64,000 bases of DNA from Shimia thalassica (GTDB lineage Bacteria; Pseudomonadota; Alphaproteobacteria; Rhodobacterales; Rhodobacteraceae), in contig NZ_CYTW01000004.1 in NCBI RefSeq assembly GCF_001458215.1, positions 1-64,000 of the forward strand, given 5' to 3'. Position numbers and translations under genes: made by a program. Within the stretch, counting starts at the first letter, position 1. Every line of letters begins with the position of its first letter. A model generated the notes under the pieces. That model saw only the letters and a list, made by a program, of their open reading frames with translations, was not told the origin of the DNA and ran no database searches. This document shows, piece after piece, positions 33,149-43,052 of the stretch.

Positions 33149-34651
33149 TTAAGATCTGTCCAATTCGGCAGCAAACGTCTCGATCAACTTGGCTTTGAGT
33201 ATCTTGCCGGTTGGCGCAGCGGGCAGGTCATGCGCAACAATAATCCGTTCGGGCCGCTTGTAAGGTGCCAGCTGACCATGCACAAAATCCTTGAGCACGG
33301 CCTCGGTCAGGCCGCTCTCGGGCGCAGTTTTCACGAAGGCCAGAACCTCTTCGTTGCCCTCCATTTTGCGACCGACCACGCCAGCGACGATCACGTCGGG
33401 GTGCTCGGTCAGGATCGCTTCGACCTCTACCGGATAAACGTTGAAACCCGACCTGATAATCAGTTCCTTGGTACGACCCGCGATGTGAAGCCGCCCCTCT
33501 TCGTCAAAACGCCCCAAATCGCCCGACCGGAACCAGCCTTCGGAGGTCAGCACGTCAGCGGTCTGCACAGCATCGCGGAAATAGCCTTTCATGACCTGCG
33601 GGCCGCCGATCAGAATTTCCCCGATCCCCTCTTCGGGATGCGCACCAACCGCCGTCATATCAAGGGACAATTCACTGCCCAGCATTGCGCGCCCCACACT
33701 GATGTCAGGATCACCCAGATCATTTCGGGTGGCGCACACCCCTGCAGCGCATTCCGTGAGCCCGTACCCATTTTGCAGAGGCAATCCATAGAAGGTTTCC
33801 GCCTCCCGTTTCCACGCCGGATCAAGCGGCGCCCCACCCGATGACACATAACGCAGCAACCCGCGTGAATAACGCGGCATGTCGTTTGCTCTCGCATAAT
33901 GAAACAGGTGCGCGTGCATTTGGGGCACAGCGGGCAGAAGCGTCACGTCATCTTGCAACGCCGCATAAAGACGTTTTACATCGAAACGGGTTTCCAATCT
34001 GGCGGTGCCCTGCGCAAAGCAGATCGCCAAAATCGTGACCAATCCAAAGATGTGCGACAGGGGCAAGGCCAGATAGGTCACATCCCCTTCCTGCATGCCA
34101 CGCACATCTGCCGAAGCCTTGGCAGCGTTGATCAGATTGTCATGGGTCAGCATCGCGGCTTTCGGATGGCCGGTTGTCCCCGAGGTATAGAGCAACACCG
34201 CCACGTCTTCGAAATCCGGCTCTGGCTGGCTGTTTTCGCGGGGGCACAATGCCACCTCTCCGAATGCGCCAGACACATTAAGGGCACCATGTGCCTTGGC
34301 GTGATCAGATGCGGCTGGGGAAGACCCGATTGAGAACATGATCGCGCTCGGGTCCGAGTGGGCGACAATACGTTCTAGTTCAGGACCGGTCAGACGTGCA
34401 TTCACCACAACAGAGGCCGCGCCAAGCTGACTTGTTCCCAGCATAAAAGCGAGCACTTCGATGGAGTTCTCAAAGCACAAGACAACACGGTCACCAGACT
34501 TCACTCCAATTTCCTGAAGCCGGTTCCGCGCATCCTCGGAAGCCGCTTGAAGGTCCTTCCACGTTGTCTGGCTGTCGTCTTGGCTGATCACCCCCAAGCC
34601 GTCGGGTTTACGCGCTGCCGCGTGGCTCACAAAGTCATGTATCCGGTCCAT
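33149..34651 (-). CDS. AMP-dependent acyl-CoA synthetase (class I adenylate-forming)
   Basis: The 500-residue protein activates a carboxylic acid to its CoA thioester using ATP. It shows the AMP-binding motif LYTSGTTGHPKAAMLTH (near residue 160), the adenylate motif GYGLTEC, the hinge-region GDLGRFDEEGRLHIAGRTKELIIRSGFNVYP, and the C-terminal lysine in PTGKILKAKL. The ATG at 34651 gives the usual N terminus, and a start five codons earlier is possible. As last gene of the beta-oxidation operon it probably activates the operon's substrate. The chain is slightly short, as in benzoate- or medium-chain-type ligases. Confidence 0.92.
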   Translation of the reverse strand: MDRIHDFVSHAAARKPDGLGVISQDDSQTTWKDLQAASEDARNRLQEIGVKSGDRVVLCFENSIEVLAFMLGTSQLGAASVVVNARLTGPELERIVAHSDPSAIMFSIGSSPAASDHAKAHGALNVSGAFGEVALCPRENSQPEPDFEDVAVLLYTSGTTGHPKAAMLTHDNLINAAKASADVRGMQEGDVTYLALPLSHIFGLVTILAICFAQGTARLETRFDVKRLYAALQDDVTLLPAVPQMHAHLFHYARANDMPRYSRGLLRYVSSGGAPLDPAWKREAETFYGLPLQNGYGLTECAAGVCATRNDLGDPDISVGRAMLGSELSLDMTAVGAHPEEGIGEILIGGPQVMKGYFRDAVQTADVLTSEGWFRSGDLGRFDEEGRLHIAGRTKELIIRSGFNVYPVEVEAILTEHPDVIVAGVVGRKMEGNEEVLAFVKTAPESGLTEAVLKDFVHGQLAPYKRPERIIVAHDLPAAPTGKILKAKLIETFAAELDRS

Positions 34652-34677
34652 ACGCGCTCCTCCCAAAGTCGCTTGAG

Positions 34678-35457
34678 TTACCTAAAGACAGGTTTCTCCT
34701 TGTTCAGAAATGCCTTGATACCTGTCTGCGCCTCATCTCCGCCCAAGGCATGCGCCATGGCGTCTCGTTCTGCGTCCAGCTGCTCGGCCAATGTCGCGGT
34801 TTCCGCGCTGTTCAGCAGTTGCTTGATCACAGTGATGGCTTGTTCAGGGCCATTGGCAATCTGCGCGCCCAAGGCATGCGCCGCGGCGACAACCGATCCA
34901 TCTTCCAGAACCTCTGTCACGGCCCCAAGGTCAAACATGCGCTTTGCGCCAAGCGGCTCGGCCAGCATGGCCATACGGGCCACCGTCGCGCGTGGCATCG
35001 CCTGTATCAGCGAATAGGTGGCCCCACCGTCCGGCACGAGGCCCGCCTTGACATAGGCCAGAGTGAATTTCGCATTTTCACCGGCCAATACGATGTCACA
35101 GGCCATGGCAATCGAAAGTCCGGCTCCGGCAGCGCCCCCTTCCACGGCGGCGATCACCGGCTTGGGGCATTCCTTGATCGCGCGGATGATCTTGCTCAGA
35201 TTCTCGATCTGCGTTCGGCGTTCTTCCTCTGACATCTCACGACGCAGCTTCAGCGTATTGAGATCCCCACCCGAGCAGAAAAACCCGCCTTCCCCCGCCA
35301 GTACAACAGCCGCAATGGACGGATCAGTTGCAGCACGCGACAGTCCGGCCAGCAATCCTTGATAGTATTCGGGCGACAGCGCATTGCGCATGGCCGGATT
35401 GCAATTCCAGATCGTCAGGCAGGCCCCTGTCATCTCGTGGCGATATTTCTCTGTCAT
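34678..35457 (-). CDS. Enoyl-CoA hydratase/isomerase family protein
   Basis: This 259-residue crotonase-fold protein has the oxyanion-hole segments GEGGFFCSGGDLNTL (near residue 57) and AVEGGAAGAGLSIAMACD (near residue 103). The usual catalytic Glu pair region reads FTLAYVKAGLVPDGGATYSL, where one Glu is replaced (A-Y-V-K-A), as in several isomerase-like members. It overlaps the thioesterase gene by 4 nt. In this operon it likely hydrates, isomerises or ring-processes an enoyl-CoA. Confidence 0.9.
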   Translation of the reverse strand: MTEKYRHEMTGACLTIWNCNPAMRNALSPEYYQGLLAGLSRAATDPSIAAVVLAGEGGFFCSGGDLNTLKLRREMSEEERRTQIENLSKIIRAIKECPKPVIAAVEGGAAGAGLSIAMACDIVLAGENAKFTLAYVKAGLVPDGGATYSLIQAMPRATVARMAMLAEPLGAKRMFDLGAVTEVLEDGSVVAAAHALGAQIANGPEQAITVIKQLLNSAETATLAEQLDAERDAMAHALGGDEAQTGIKAFLNKEKPVFR

Positions 35458-35873
35458 GATTGGGCCTCCGTTTGGCGCACGCGCTTAAACACACCGGTTG
35501 CACTCGCGATCAGTTTGCCCTGGTGATCATGCATTTCGGCGGTGACAAATTTCAGGCTACGCCCGCCACCTGTGACGCGACCAACGGCACGCACCTCGCC
35601 CTGAAGCGCGGGCGCCACAAAATTGATGTTCAGCGAAACGGTGGTGAACGGGGTCAGCCCGTCGTCATCGACGGTCATGCTGGCTGTGACGCCCCCTGCC
35701 GTGTCCAGCAGGGTGGAGATCAGCCCACCATGCAAAACACCATGCCGGTTCATATGTATATCCGCAGCGTCCAAAACGCAGTGCGCTTCTTTCTTTTCGG
35801 CATCCAACTCGACCCGAAAACCGATCAGCCTCGCCAAAGGAAGAGGCTTGCGGATTGGTGCAGTGCCGCTCAT
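35454..35873 (-). CDS. PaaI-family hotdog-fold thioesterase
   Basis: This 139-residue protein has the hotdog-fold PaaI signature HGVLHGGLISTLLDTAGG (near residue 44) with the catalytic acidic residue (D in LLDTAGG), and later VSLNINFVAPALQGEVRAVGRV. It would hydrolyse acyl- or phenylacetyl-CoA-type thioesters and so recover CoA during stalled catabolism. It is overlapped by 4 nt at both ends (ATGA), so it is translationally coupled within the operon. Confidence 0.9.
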   Translation of the reverse strand: MSGTAPIRKPLPLARLIGFRVELDAEKKEAHCVLDAADIHMNRHGVLHGGLISTLLDTAGGVTASMTVDDDGLTPFTTVSLNINFVAPALQGEVRAVGRVTGGGRSLKFVTAEMHDHQGKLIASATGVFKRVRQTEAQS

Positions 35874-36964
35874 GCAGCGGACAACGCGATAAAGCGGGCA
35901 AGATGGTGATCAACATCGCCAAACCAGTGATCGATCATGGTGATACGTCGGGTGAAATGCGACAGGGCATATTCGTCCGTCATGCCAATGCCACCATGCA
36001 TCTGAACAGACTCTTCCACGACCTGCGCACCAACGCGCCCAATCAGGTTTTTGGTCGCGCTGACATTGCGTTCGCGAGTGGTGCGATCCGCCTCCAGATG
36101 CCCAGCAAGATTGATCACTGCAGAGCGTGCCTGCTCAACTTCGATCAACACGTCCGCCATGCGGTGCTGCAACGCTTGAAACTTGCCAATCGGAACACCG
36201 AACTGCTTGCGCTCTTTCAGGTACTCGATGGTCAGGGCCTTGGCTGTCTCCATCGCGCCCAGCGCCTCGGCCGAGAGGGCAAGAACTCCGCGCGCCACTG
36301 CGGCCTCAAGGGCTGCATACCCGCCGGGCAGGCGGTTGGTTTCATCAAGCGCAACATCAACAAACGTCACCGTTGCACCAGATGTCCCGTCGTTATTTGT
36401 GTAATCGACAATTGTGACACCCTTGGCGTCCGTCGGAACAAGGAAAAGGGCAATGCCATCCTGATCCGTGGTTTTACCGCTTTCACGGGCCACAACAACA
36501 AGCGACGAGGCCTGTGCGCCGTTCAGCACATGCACCTTCGTGCCATTCAATTTGCCATCAACAACAGAGGTCTCGACATTATCCAGATCATAGCGCGCCT
36601 GTGATTCCGTACAGGCCAGCGCAACGATGCTTTCGCCTGCAATCACCTCTTCGACAAGGTCCGTGCGGTCCGCAATCAATGACCCGGTTAAAACAGCAGG
36701 CAACAACGGCTCGATTACCCCAGCGCGGCCCAGTTCTTCGAACACAACGGACAGATCAAAGCCCATTCCGCCAAATCCACCCTGATCTTCCGTGAACAGA
36801 GCCCCCAAGACACCCAGTTCGGCCAAACCTGCATAGATGTCGGGATCAAACGGGCGACCCGATGCGATGCCTTTGCGACGGCTGTCGTGGTCATATTTGT
36901 CTGCCAGAAAACGTGACAGCGTATCCTGCAACATCCGGCGTTCTTCGGTCAGGTTAAAATCCAT
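35870..36964 (-). CDS. Acyl-CoA dehydrogenase family protein (subunit 2 of an adjacent pair)
   Basis: This 364-residue flavoprotein has acyl-CoA dehydrogenase features: LGVLGALFTEDQGGFGGMGFDL near residue 50 and the C-terminal IGMTDEYALSHFTRRI. The canonical C-terminal catalytic-Glu phrase (Y-E-G-T) is not seen. With the larger neighbour (36980-38176) it forms a pair typical of heteromeric acyl-CoA dehydrogenases, where two different chains build one active site. It overlaps the thioesterase gene by 4 nt and lies 15 nt after its partner. Substrate may be a branched, cyclic or steroid-side-chain acyl-CoA; that is inference. Confidence 0.9.
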   Translation of the reverse strand: MDFNLTEERRMLQDTLSRFLADKYDHDSRRKGIASGRPFDPDIYAGLAELGVLGALFTEDQGGFGGMGFDLSVVFEELGRAGVIEPLLPAVLTGSLIADRTDLVEEVIAGESIVALACTESQARYDLDNVETSVVDGKLNGTKVHVLNGAQASSLVVVARESGKTTDQDGIALFLVPTDAKGVTIVDYTNNDGTSGATVTFVDVALDETNRLPGGYAALEAAVARGVLALSAEALGAMETAKALTIEYLKERKQFGVPIGKFQALQHRMADVLIEVEQARSAVINLAGHLEADRTTRERNVSATKNLIGRVGAQVVEESVQMHGGIGMTDEYALSHFTRRITMIDHWFGDVDHHLARFIALSAA

Positions 36965-36979
36965 GTCCTGCCCCCTTCC

Positions 36980-38176
36980 TTAAAGCCCGATAATGGCTTT
37001 GGTGATGATGGTACGCTGCACTTCGTTCGATCCGCCAAAGATCGACAGCTTGCGCATGTTGAAATAGCTCGGACCAGCAGTCGCAGCATGTTCGGGGCCC
37101 ATCATTTCGGCGTTGTCGCCCCCTTCCAGATAATCCGGCTGGAACGGCAATGCGTCGGGTCCAACGGCACGGCGCAACAATGAAGTCAGTTCTTGACGAA
37201 TAACCGTGCCTTTGACCTTGAGCATGGAACTTTCCGCGCCGGGCGCCTCGCCTTTTGCGGCCGCTGAAACAACGCGCAGATTGGTGGTCGCCATGGCCAT
37301 CAGATCAATTTCAACCTGCGCCAGACGCGCCGCGAAGTGCGGATTTTCCGTAAGAGGTTTGCCACCCGATTTCACATTTTGCGCAACATGTTTGACGGTA
37401 TCGAGCGCCGCGGTAGAGAATCCGACTCCGGCGATGTTGGTGCGTTCATGGGTCAGAAGATACTTGGCATAGGTCCAGCCTTTGTTCTCTTCACCAACAA
37501 GGTTTTCTGCGGGTACCCTGACGTTATCGAAAAAGACCTCGTTTACCTCTGCTTCGCCATCGATCAACACGATGGGCCGCACCGTGACACCCGGAGACGT
37601 CATATCGATCAGAAGGAAAGAAATGCCTTCCTGTTTTTTGGCATCCGGATCCGTGCGCACAAGACAAAAGATCCAATCGGCATGCTGGCCCAATGTGGTC
37701 CATGTTTTCTGACCATTGACCACATATTCGTCGCCTTCACGAACAGCGCGCGTTTTCACCGCAGCAAGATCCGATCCCGCTCCCGGTTCGGAATACCCCT
37801 GACACCACCAGTTGGTGCCATCCAGAAGTCCCGGCAAAAATCTCTGCCGCTGTTCTTCGCTGCCAAAGGCCATCAAAACGGGCGCCAGCATACTCAGACC
37901 GAATGGCAATGTTCTAGGCGCGTGCGCCAAACAGGCCTCTTCTTCGAAAATCTGGCGTTGAACGGCATTCCACTCCGCCCCGCCATATTTCTTTGGCCAG
38001 TTTGGGGCCAGCCAACCCTTTGCGTTCAACAGCCTGTGCCAATGTTCGACATCCTGCTTGGACATGCGTTTGCCCAGCCGCACTTTCTCGCTAAGGTCTC
38101 TTGGCAGCGTTTCAGCCAGCCAATCGCGCACTTCTGCGCGAAAGGCTTGCTCCTCATCGGTATAACTCAGGTCCAT
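36980..38176 (-). CDS. Acyl-CoA dehydrogenase family protein (subunit 1 of an adjacent pair)
   Basis: This 398-residue protein is a full-length acyl-CoA dehydrogenase. It has the FAD/substrate segment CQGYSEPGAGSDLAAVKTRA (near residue 130), VNGQKTWTTLGQHADWIF, and LLTHERTNIAGVGF. Near the C terminus it reads IFGGSNEVQR where classical enzymes have I-Y-E-G-T/S; the catalytic Glu is therefore replaced by Gly. This is common in one class of paired, heteromeric enzymes. The ATG at 38176 begins MDLSYTDEEQAF, the usual N terminus; an earlier in-frame ATG would overlap the thiolase. Confidence 0.92.
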   Translation of the reverse strand: MDLSYTDEEQAFRAEVRDWLAETLPRDLSEKVRLGKRMSKQDVEHWHRLLNAKGWLAPNWPKKYGGAEWNAVQRQIFEEEACLAHAPRTLPFGLSMLAPVLMAFGSEEQRQRFLPGLLDGTNWWCQGYSEPGAGSDLAAVKTRAVREGDEYVVNGQKTWTTLGQHADWIFCLVRTDPDAKKQEGISFLLIDMTSPGVTVRPIVLIDGEAEVNEVFFDNVRVPAENLVGEENKGWTYAKYLLTHERTNIAGVGFSTAALDTVKHVAQNVKSGGKPLTENPHFAARLAQVEIDLMAMATTNLRVVSAAAKGEAPGAESSMLKVKGTVIRQELTSLLRRAVGPDALPFQPDYLEGGDNAEMMGPEHAATAGPSYFNMRKLSIFGGSNEVQRTIITKAIIGL

Positions 38177-38187
38177 GTCGCGTCCTC

Positions 38188-39363
38188 TTAGAAGATTTCG
38201 AACAGGCCAGCCGCACCCATGCCGCCGCCGATACACATGGATACCACACCGAGCTTGGCACCGCGGCGTTTCCCTTCCAGCATCAGGTGACCCGTCATGC
38301 GCGCCCCCGTCATGCCATAAGGGTGTCCAATCGCGATTGACCCGCCATTCACGTTGTATTTGTCGGGGTCGATGCCCAAACGGTCACGGCTATAGAGACA
38401 CTGGCTGGCGAAGGCTTCGTTCAGCTCCCACAGATCGATATCGTCAACCCTCAGACCATGCCGTTCGAGCAGGCGAGGCACCGCAAACACGGGACCGATC
38501 CCCATTTCATCCGGTTCACACCCAGCAACCGCAAAGCCTTTGAACGCGCCCAGCGGCTCGAGACCGCGCCGCTCGGCCTCGTCAGCCTCCATAAGAACAA
38601 GGGCTGCTGCCCCGTCTGAGAACTGGCTGGCATTGCCCGCCGTGATAAAGTTCTCGGGTCCGCGCACGGGTTCAAGACTTGCCAACCCCTCGATCGTGGT
38701 GGTCGGGCGATTACACTCGTCGCGATCCACGGTCACTTCGTGCATCGAAATCTCGCCGGTTTCCTTGTCCTTGACGGCCATGGTTGCCTGCATCGCGACG
38801 ATTTCATCATCGAATTTGCCTTCTGCCTGTGCTTTGGCAATCAGCTGTTGGCTGCGCAGGCCGTATTCATCCTGTGCCTCACGTGTCACGCCATACCGCT
38901 GGGCAACGATATCGGCGGTTTCCAGCATGGTCATGTAAATGGCCGGCTTGTGCTCTAGCAACCAGGGATCGGCGGCAGGGCGCATTTTTGCCTGCACCAT
39001 AGAAATGCTTTCCACACCGCCAGCAACCATGGGACCTGCGCCATCCGATGTGATCGCATTAGCGGCCAGTGCGATTGATTGCAGTCCGGAAGAACAGAAC
39101 CGGTTTACGGTCATGCCCGACGCAGAAATTGGCAATCCGCCGCGCAGTGCGATCTGGCGACCGATGTTGCCGCCTGTCTCGCCTTCGGGAAGACCGCAGC
39201 CGATGATGCAATCTTCGATCTCGCTACCATCCAGACCAGCACGAGACACGGCTGCCTGAACGGCGTGGCCGCCCATTGTGGCCCCGTGTGTTGCGTTGAA
39301 AGACCCCCGGAACGATTTCGCGAGACCCGTCCGGGCGGTGGATACGATTACGGCTTGTTTCAT
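38188..39363 (-). CDS. Acetyl-CoA C-acyltransferase (thiolase)
   Basis: This 391-residue thiolase carries out the last step of beta-oxidation, splitting 3-ketoacyl-CoA with CoA. Nucleophilic Cys lies in [19 protein letters not shown] (near residue 89), the active histidine in [16 protein letters not shown] (near residue 346), and the second Cys in [12 protein letters not shown] (near residue 377). It is 11 nt downstream of the multifunctional FadB-like gene and 11 nt upstream of the acyl-CoA dehydrogenase pair. Confidence 0.95.
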   Translation of the reverse strand: MKQAVIVSTARTGLAKSFRGSFNATHGATMGGHAVQAAVSRAGLDGSEIEDCIIGCGLPEGETGGNIGRQIALRGGLPISASGMTVNRFCSSGLQSIALAANAITSDGAGPMVAGGVESISMVQAKMRPAADPWLLEHKPAIYMTMLETADIVAQRYGVTREAQDEYGLRSQQLIAKAQAEGKFDDEIVAMQATMAVKDKETGEISMHEVTVDRDECNRPTTTIEGLASLEPVRGPENFITAGNASQFSDGAAALVLMEADEAERRGLEPLGAFKGFAVAGCEPDEMGIGPVFAVPRLLERHGLRVDDIDLWELNEAFASQCLYSRDRLGIDPDKYNVNGGSIAIGHPYGMTGARMTGHLMLEGKRRGAKLGVVSMCIGGGMGAAGLFEIF

Positions 39364-39374
39364 GGGATTTCTCC

Positions 39375-41465
39375 TTACCCGTTCAGGTCTGAAAATGTTT
39401 TGCCTTCAGCCGCCAGTTTTTCCAGCAGCGGGGCTGGTTGCCAGAAAAAGTCATCTTCTTTCTGGAAGGTTTTGATGTCGTTCAGGATCTTTTGGATGCC
39501 CACCGTGTCGGCATAATGCAGCGGCCCGCCGCGCCAGCGTGGGAAGCCGTAGCCATTCATCAGGGTGATATCGACGTCCAGCGGACGCAGGGCGATGCCC
39601 TCTCCCACCACTTTGGCAGATTCATTGACCATTGCGGCCATATACCGGTCGATGATCTCTTGATCGCTGATCTCGCGCGGGGCGATGCCTTTGGCGTCAC
39701 GCTCTGCGGCGATCATGTCGAGAACCTCTTGATCCTTGGTTTCACTGCGGTCAGCGCCGTAGATGTAAAAGCCCCGCCCCGTTTTGCGCCCAAACCTGCC
39801 AAGCTCGCACAATTTGTCGTGGAACTCGGAATACTGCTCGCGGGGGTCGCGTGTCGCCGCCATGCGTTTGCGGTTTGCCCAACCGATATCAAGACCTGCA
39901 AGGTCTGCGACCCGGAACAAGCCCATCGCCAGACCAAAATTTTCCATCGCACGGTCAACGTCATATGGGCTGGCTCCTGCCAGAACCGCGCCATTCAATG
40001 CCTTGGCATAGGTGTTAAGGATACGGTTGCCGATAAAGCCGTCACAGACACCCGACCGCACCGCGATCTTGCGCATTTTCTTGGCCAAAGCGAACCCGCT
40101 TGCCACGACATCGTCAGACGTTTTGTCACCCACAACGATTTCCAGCAGTCGCATCATGTGCGCCGGCGAGAAGAAGTGCAGGCCGATGACGTCCTCGGGA
40201 CGATTGGTCATTGCCGCAATTTCATCAATATCGAGGTAAGAGGTGTTCGAGGCCAGGATCGCGCCTGGCTTGCAGATTTTGTCGAGCTGCCCAAACACGT
40301 CTTTCTTGACATCCATGCTTTCGAACACAGCCTCGATTACCAGATCCACATCCGCGAAATCGGCATAATCCGTTGTGGTGCGGAATTTGCCGCCAACGAT
40401 TGCTTCATACTTTTTCTGGTTGAGTTTTCCGCGTTTCAGAGCGCCGTCCAGATGTCCAACGACCGTTGCAAATGCCTTGTCTGCGGCATCTGTGTCGCGT
40501 TCGGCCAGTGTGACCTCAAGTCCGGCAAGCAATGCACTGGTGGCAATCCCTGCCCCCATTGTGCCACCGCCAACAACACCCATCACCGAGATATCGCGCG
40601 GCGTTCCCGACTTTAATTCGGGCACTTTGCCAACCTGACGTTCGCTAAAGAACGCGTGGATCATCGCGCTTCGTTGATCGTCCGCCATCAATTCCATGAA
40701 CAAGGCGCGTTCTCTCATTACCCCTTCTGCAAATGGAAGGGTGATTGCCGCTTCGATCGCATCCATGATCTTGAGAGGCGCGATCAACCCGCGCGCCGCT
40801 TTGGACACCTTGGCGCGGATGGCGTCCAGTTCACCCTCTGCAACGGGGCTTGGGGCACGTGCACTTGTCGGACGCACACCTGCGCCTTCTGACAAAAGCT
40901 TGTTCGCGTATGCAATACCGGCGGCCCGCACATCAGACCCCTCGGCGATTTCGTCAACCAACCCCAGTTCGAGCGCTTCCTGCGCGCCAATCATCGCGCC
41001 GGTCGTCATCATTTGCGCAGCCTTCGCGATGGGCACGACGCGCGGCAAACGCTGCGTTCCTCCCGCGCCCGGCAACAGACCAAGGTTCACCTCGGGCAGG
41101 CCGAATTTTGCGGTCGGCAGAGCGATTCGATAATGAGAGCCCAGCGCCACTTCGAGACCGCCACCCAGAGCCGTGCCATGCAAGGCGACAACCGTCGGGG
41201 TCGAGATCGCCTCCATTTCATCGATCAGGTTCGGCAAATGCGGCGCCTGTGGCGGCTTGCCAAATTCCTTGATGTCAGCGCCTGCAATGAATGTGCTGCC
41301 ACCTCCGTAAACAACGATGATGTCGGCATCTTCGTTAGCGTCTGCATCAAGCACTGCATTGATCAGCCCCTCGCGCACGGCATGACTTGCTGCATTTACT
41401 GGCGGATTGTTGATTTCGATAACCGCAACGCGGCCTTCTAAAGTCGTGGAAACAGGGTTCGACAC
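39375..41465 (-). CDS. Multifunctional 3-hydroxyacyl-CoA dehydrogenase/enoyl-CoA hydratase (FadB/FadJ-like)
   Basis: This 696-residue bifunctional enzyme hydrates enoyl-CoA and oxidises 3-hydroxyacyl-CoA. The N-terminal crotonase domain shows [20 protein letters not shown] (near residue 95) and [22 protein letters not shown]. The C-terminal dehydrogenase has the NAD motif [13 protein letters not shown] (near residue 297) and [18 protein letters not shown] at 41465 is the likely start: a GGAGGAA sequence sits 5 bases upstream and the crotonase domain begins at once. An upstream ATG (41534) would add an atypical tail. This is the first gene of the seven-gene minus-strand operon reaching 33149. 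Confidence 0.94.
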   Translation of the reverse strand: MSNPVSTTLEGRVAVIEINNPPVNAASHAVREGLINAVLDADANEDADIIVVYGGGSTFIAGADIKEFGKPPQAPHLPNLIDEMEAISTPTVVALHGTALGGGLEVALGSHYRIALPTAKFGLPEVNLGLLPGAGGTQRLPRVVPIAKAAQMMTTGAMIGAQEALELGLVDEIAEGSDVRAAGIAYANKLLSEGAGVRPTSARAPSPVAEGELDAIRAKVSKAARGLIAPLKIMDAIEAAITLPFAEGVMRERALFMELMADDQRSAMIHAFFSERQVGKVPELKSGTPRDISVMGVVGGGTMGAGIATSALLAGLEVTLAERDTDAADKAFATVVGHLDGALKRGKLNQKKYEAIVGGKFRTTTDYADFADVDLVIEAVFESMDVKKDVFGQLDKICKPGAILASNTSYLDIDEIAAMTNRPEDVIGLHFFSPAHMMRLLEIVVGDKTSDDVVASGFALAKKMRKIAVRSGVCDGFIGNRILNTYAKALNGAVLAGASPYDVDRAMENFGLAMGLFRVADLAGLDIGWANRKRMAATRDPREQYSEFHDKLCELGRFGRKTGRGFYIYGADRSETKDQEVLDMIAAERDAKGIAPREISDQEIIDRYMAAMVNESAKVVGEGIALRPLDVDITLMNGYGFPRWRGGPLHYADTVGIQKILNDIKTFQKEDDFFWQPAPLLEKLAAEGKTFSDLNG

Positions 41466-41712
41466 GCTTTCCTCCCAAAATTCGTGGCCGTTTACTAATG
41501 AACAAGATCGTACCTGTGCGCCGAGATATTTCAATATGTGGAATTTCTACTTTTCAGTTCGATACGTAACGGAATTTCGGGCGATGGAGCTGAATTCAAA
41601 AAAACAATACCTGAGTAAAATAAGCAGCTTTACTTTTCCGACAGATATACTCAAGTTATGCGCAAACCGAGTTATGCACCTCGGAATAAAACAACCAATT
41701 AGGAACGAGACC
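41466..41712. promoter_or_regulatory. Divergent control region between the beta-oxidation operon and the imelysin cluster
   Basis: This 247-bp A/T-rich gap must hold promoters for both directions. It contains a direct repeat AGTTATGC at 41654-41661 and 41670-41677 (16-base spacing), the second copy lying between CCGAG and CTCGG arms (41667-41671 and 41680-41684). These lie 36-59 bases before the imelysin ATG and could be regulator half-sites. No clear Fur, Irr or RirA consensus was recognised. Confidence 0.35.
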
Positions 41713-42981
41713 ATGAAAACCAGCACCACATTTTGGGCAACCACGGCTCTTTGCATGAGCATCTCAGGCGCCGCCCTTGCTGCCTCAAAAGCAGATGTTC
41801 TTTCAAACTATGCTGATATCGCCGAAGCAAAATACAGCGACAGCCTGATCACTGCAAAAACGCTTCAGGATGCCGTAAATGCGCTGATTGCAGCGCCGTC
41901 CCAAGAAACGCTCGATGCGGCGAAAGCAGCCTGGATCGAATCGCGCGTGCCCTATCAGCAAACCGAAGTGTACCGTTTCGGAAACGCTATCGTTGATGAT
42001 TGGGAAGGCAAAGTGAACGCTTGGCCTTTGGATGAAGGTCTGATCGACTATGTTGATTCGTCTTACGGCGGCCCGTCGGACGAGAATCCCCTGAATGTGG
42101 CCAACGTGATTGCAAACCCCTCGTTTGAAATCTCGGGCAAGACCATCGACGCCTCTTCCATCACACCAGAGTTTCTGGCCGAAACCCTGCACGAAGCAGA
42201 TGAAGTCGAGGCAAATGTCGCAACAGGATACCATGCCATCGAGTTTCTGCTGTGGGGTCAGGATCTGAATGGCACCAACGCCGGGGCTGGCGCACGCCCA
42301 TTCACAGATTATGCCATGGGAGATGCATGCATAGGCGGTCACTGTGACCGACGTGCCGAGTATCTGCGCGCCGCAACGGATCTTCTCGTGAGCGATCTTG
42401 AATTCATGGCGGCACAATGGGCCGATGGCGGCAAAGCACGTGCAACCGTGACCGCAGATGAAACCGCAGGAATTACGGCCATCCTGACCGGGATGGGATC
42501 GTTGTCCTATGGCGAGCAGGCAGGTGAGCGCATGCGCCTTGGATTGATGCTGAACGATCCGGAAGAAGAGCATGATTGCTTCTCGGACAACACGCACAAC
42601 AGCCACTACTACGACGGCAAAGGCATTCAGAACGTATATCTGGGCAGCTACACACGCATTGACGGCACCGAAGTCTCGGGCGCGTCACTGTCGGATCTCG
42701 TGTCAAAGGTCGACACCGACCTCGACGCCGAAATGCGTGCGAAACTGGACGCGACCATGACGGCATTGGGCGCGATGAAAGCCGCCGCTGACAATGGATT
42801 TGCCTATGACCAGATGCTGGAACGTGGAAACACCGAAGGCGAAGCGCTGATCATGGGTGGCGTGAATGGCCTTGTTGACCAAACACGCAGCATCGAACGC
42901 GTTGTGACCGTTCTTGGTCTAGACGCGATCTCGGTTGAGGGATCAGACAGTCTCGACAACCCCTCAAGTGTCTTTCAATAA
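41713..42981 (+). CDS. Imelysin-family periplasmic protein (iron-regulated, IrpA/EfeO-like M75)
   Basis: The 422-residue product is a full-length imelysin-family protein, a group tied to bacterial iron acquisition, though its chemistry is unsettled. It has a signal peptide (residues 1-23, ending AALA) and the conserved GxHxxE motif as G172-Y-H174-A-I-E177, followed by FLLWGQDLNG. The mature part is helical, and a second half beginning near 240 holds HNSHYYDGKGIQNVYLG. The ATG at 41713 was picked because the signal peptide starts there; the reading frame upstream is open but has no gene character. It heads a cluster with a porin, a di-haem oxidoreductase, another imelysin and DUF1513. Confidence 0.9.
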   Translation: MKTSTTFWATTALCMSISGAALAASKADVLSNYADIAEAKYSDSLITAKTLQDAVNALIAAPSQETLDAAKAAWIESRVPYQQTEVYRFGNAIVDDWEGKVNAWPLDEGLIDYVDSSYGGPSDENPLNVANVIANPSFEISGKTIDASSITPEFLAETLHEADEVEANVATGYHAIEFLLWGQDLNGTNAGAGARPFTDYAMGDACIGGHCDRRAEYLRAATDLLVSDLEFMAAQWADGGKARATVTADETAGITAILTGMGSLSYGEQAGERMRLGLMLNDPEEEHDCFSDNTHNSHYYDGKGIQNVYLGSYTRIDGTEVSGASLSDLVSKVDTDLDAEMRAKLDATMTALGAMKAAADNGFAYDQMLERGNTEGEALIMGGVNGLVDQTRSIERVVTVLGLDAISVEGSDSLDNPSSVFQ

Positions 42982-42994
42982 TTAACCCAAACTT

Positions 42995-43032
42995 CGGGCA
43001 GACCACCAGCCAGACGCCAGACGGTCTGCCCG
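42995..43032 (+). promoter_or_regulatory. Intercistronic stem-loop between imelysin and porin genes
   Basis: A perfect 10-bp inverted repeat (CGGGCAGACC and GGTCTGCCCG) encloses an 18-base loop, 13 bases after the imelysin stop and 20 bases before the porin ATG. There is no T-run, so it is more likely a mRNA-stability or partial-attenuation element than a full terminator. Confidence 0.6.
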
Positions 43033-43052
43033 CTCAAACTTCAGGAAAAAAA

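Noticed and set aside
41407-41712. Extended N terminus of the first imelysin
   Set aside because: The upstream in-frame part is not gene-like and would bury the signal peptide that starts at 41713.
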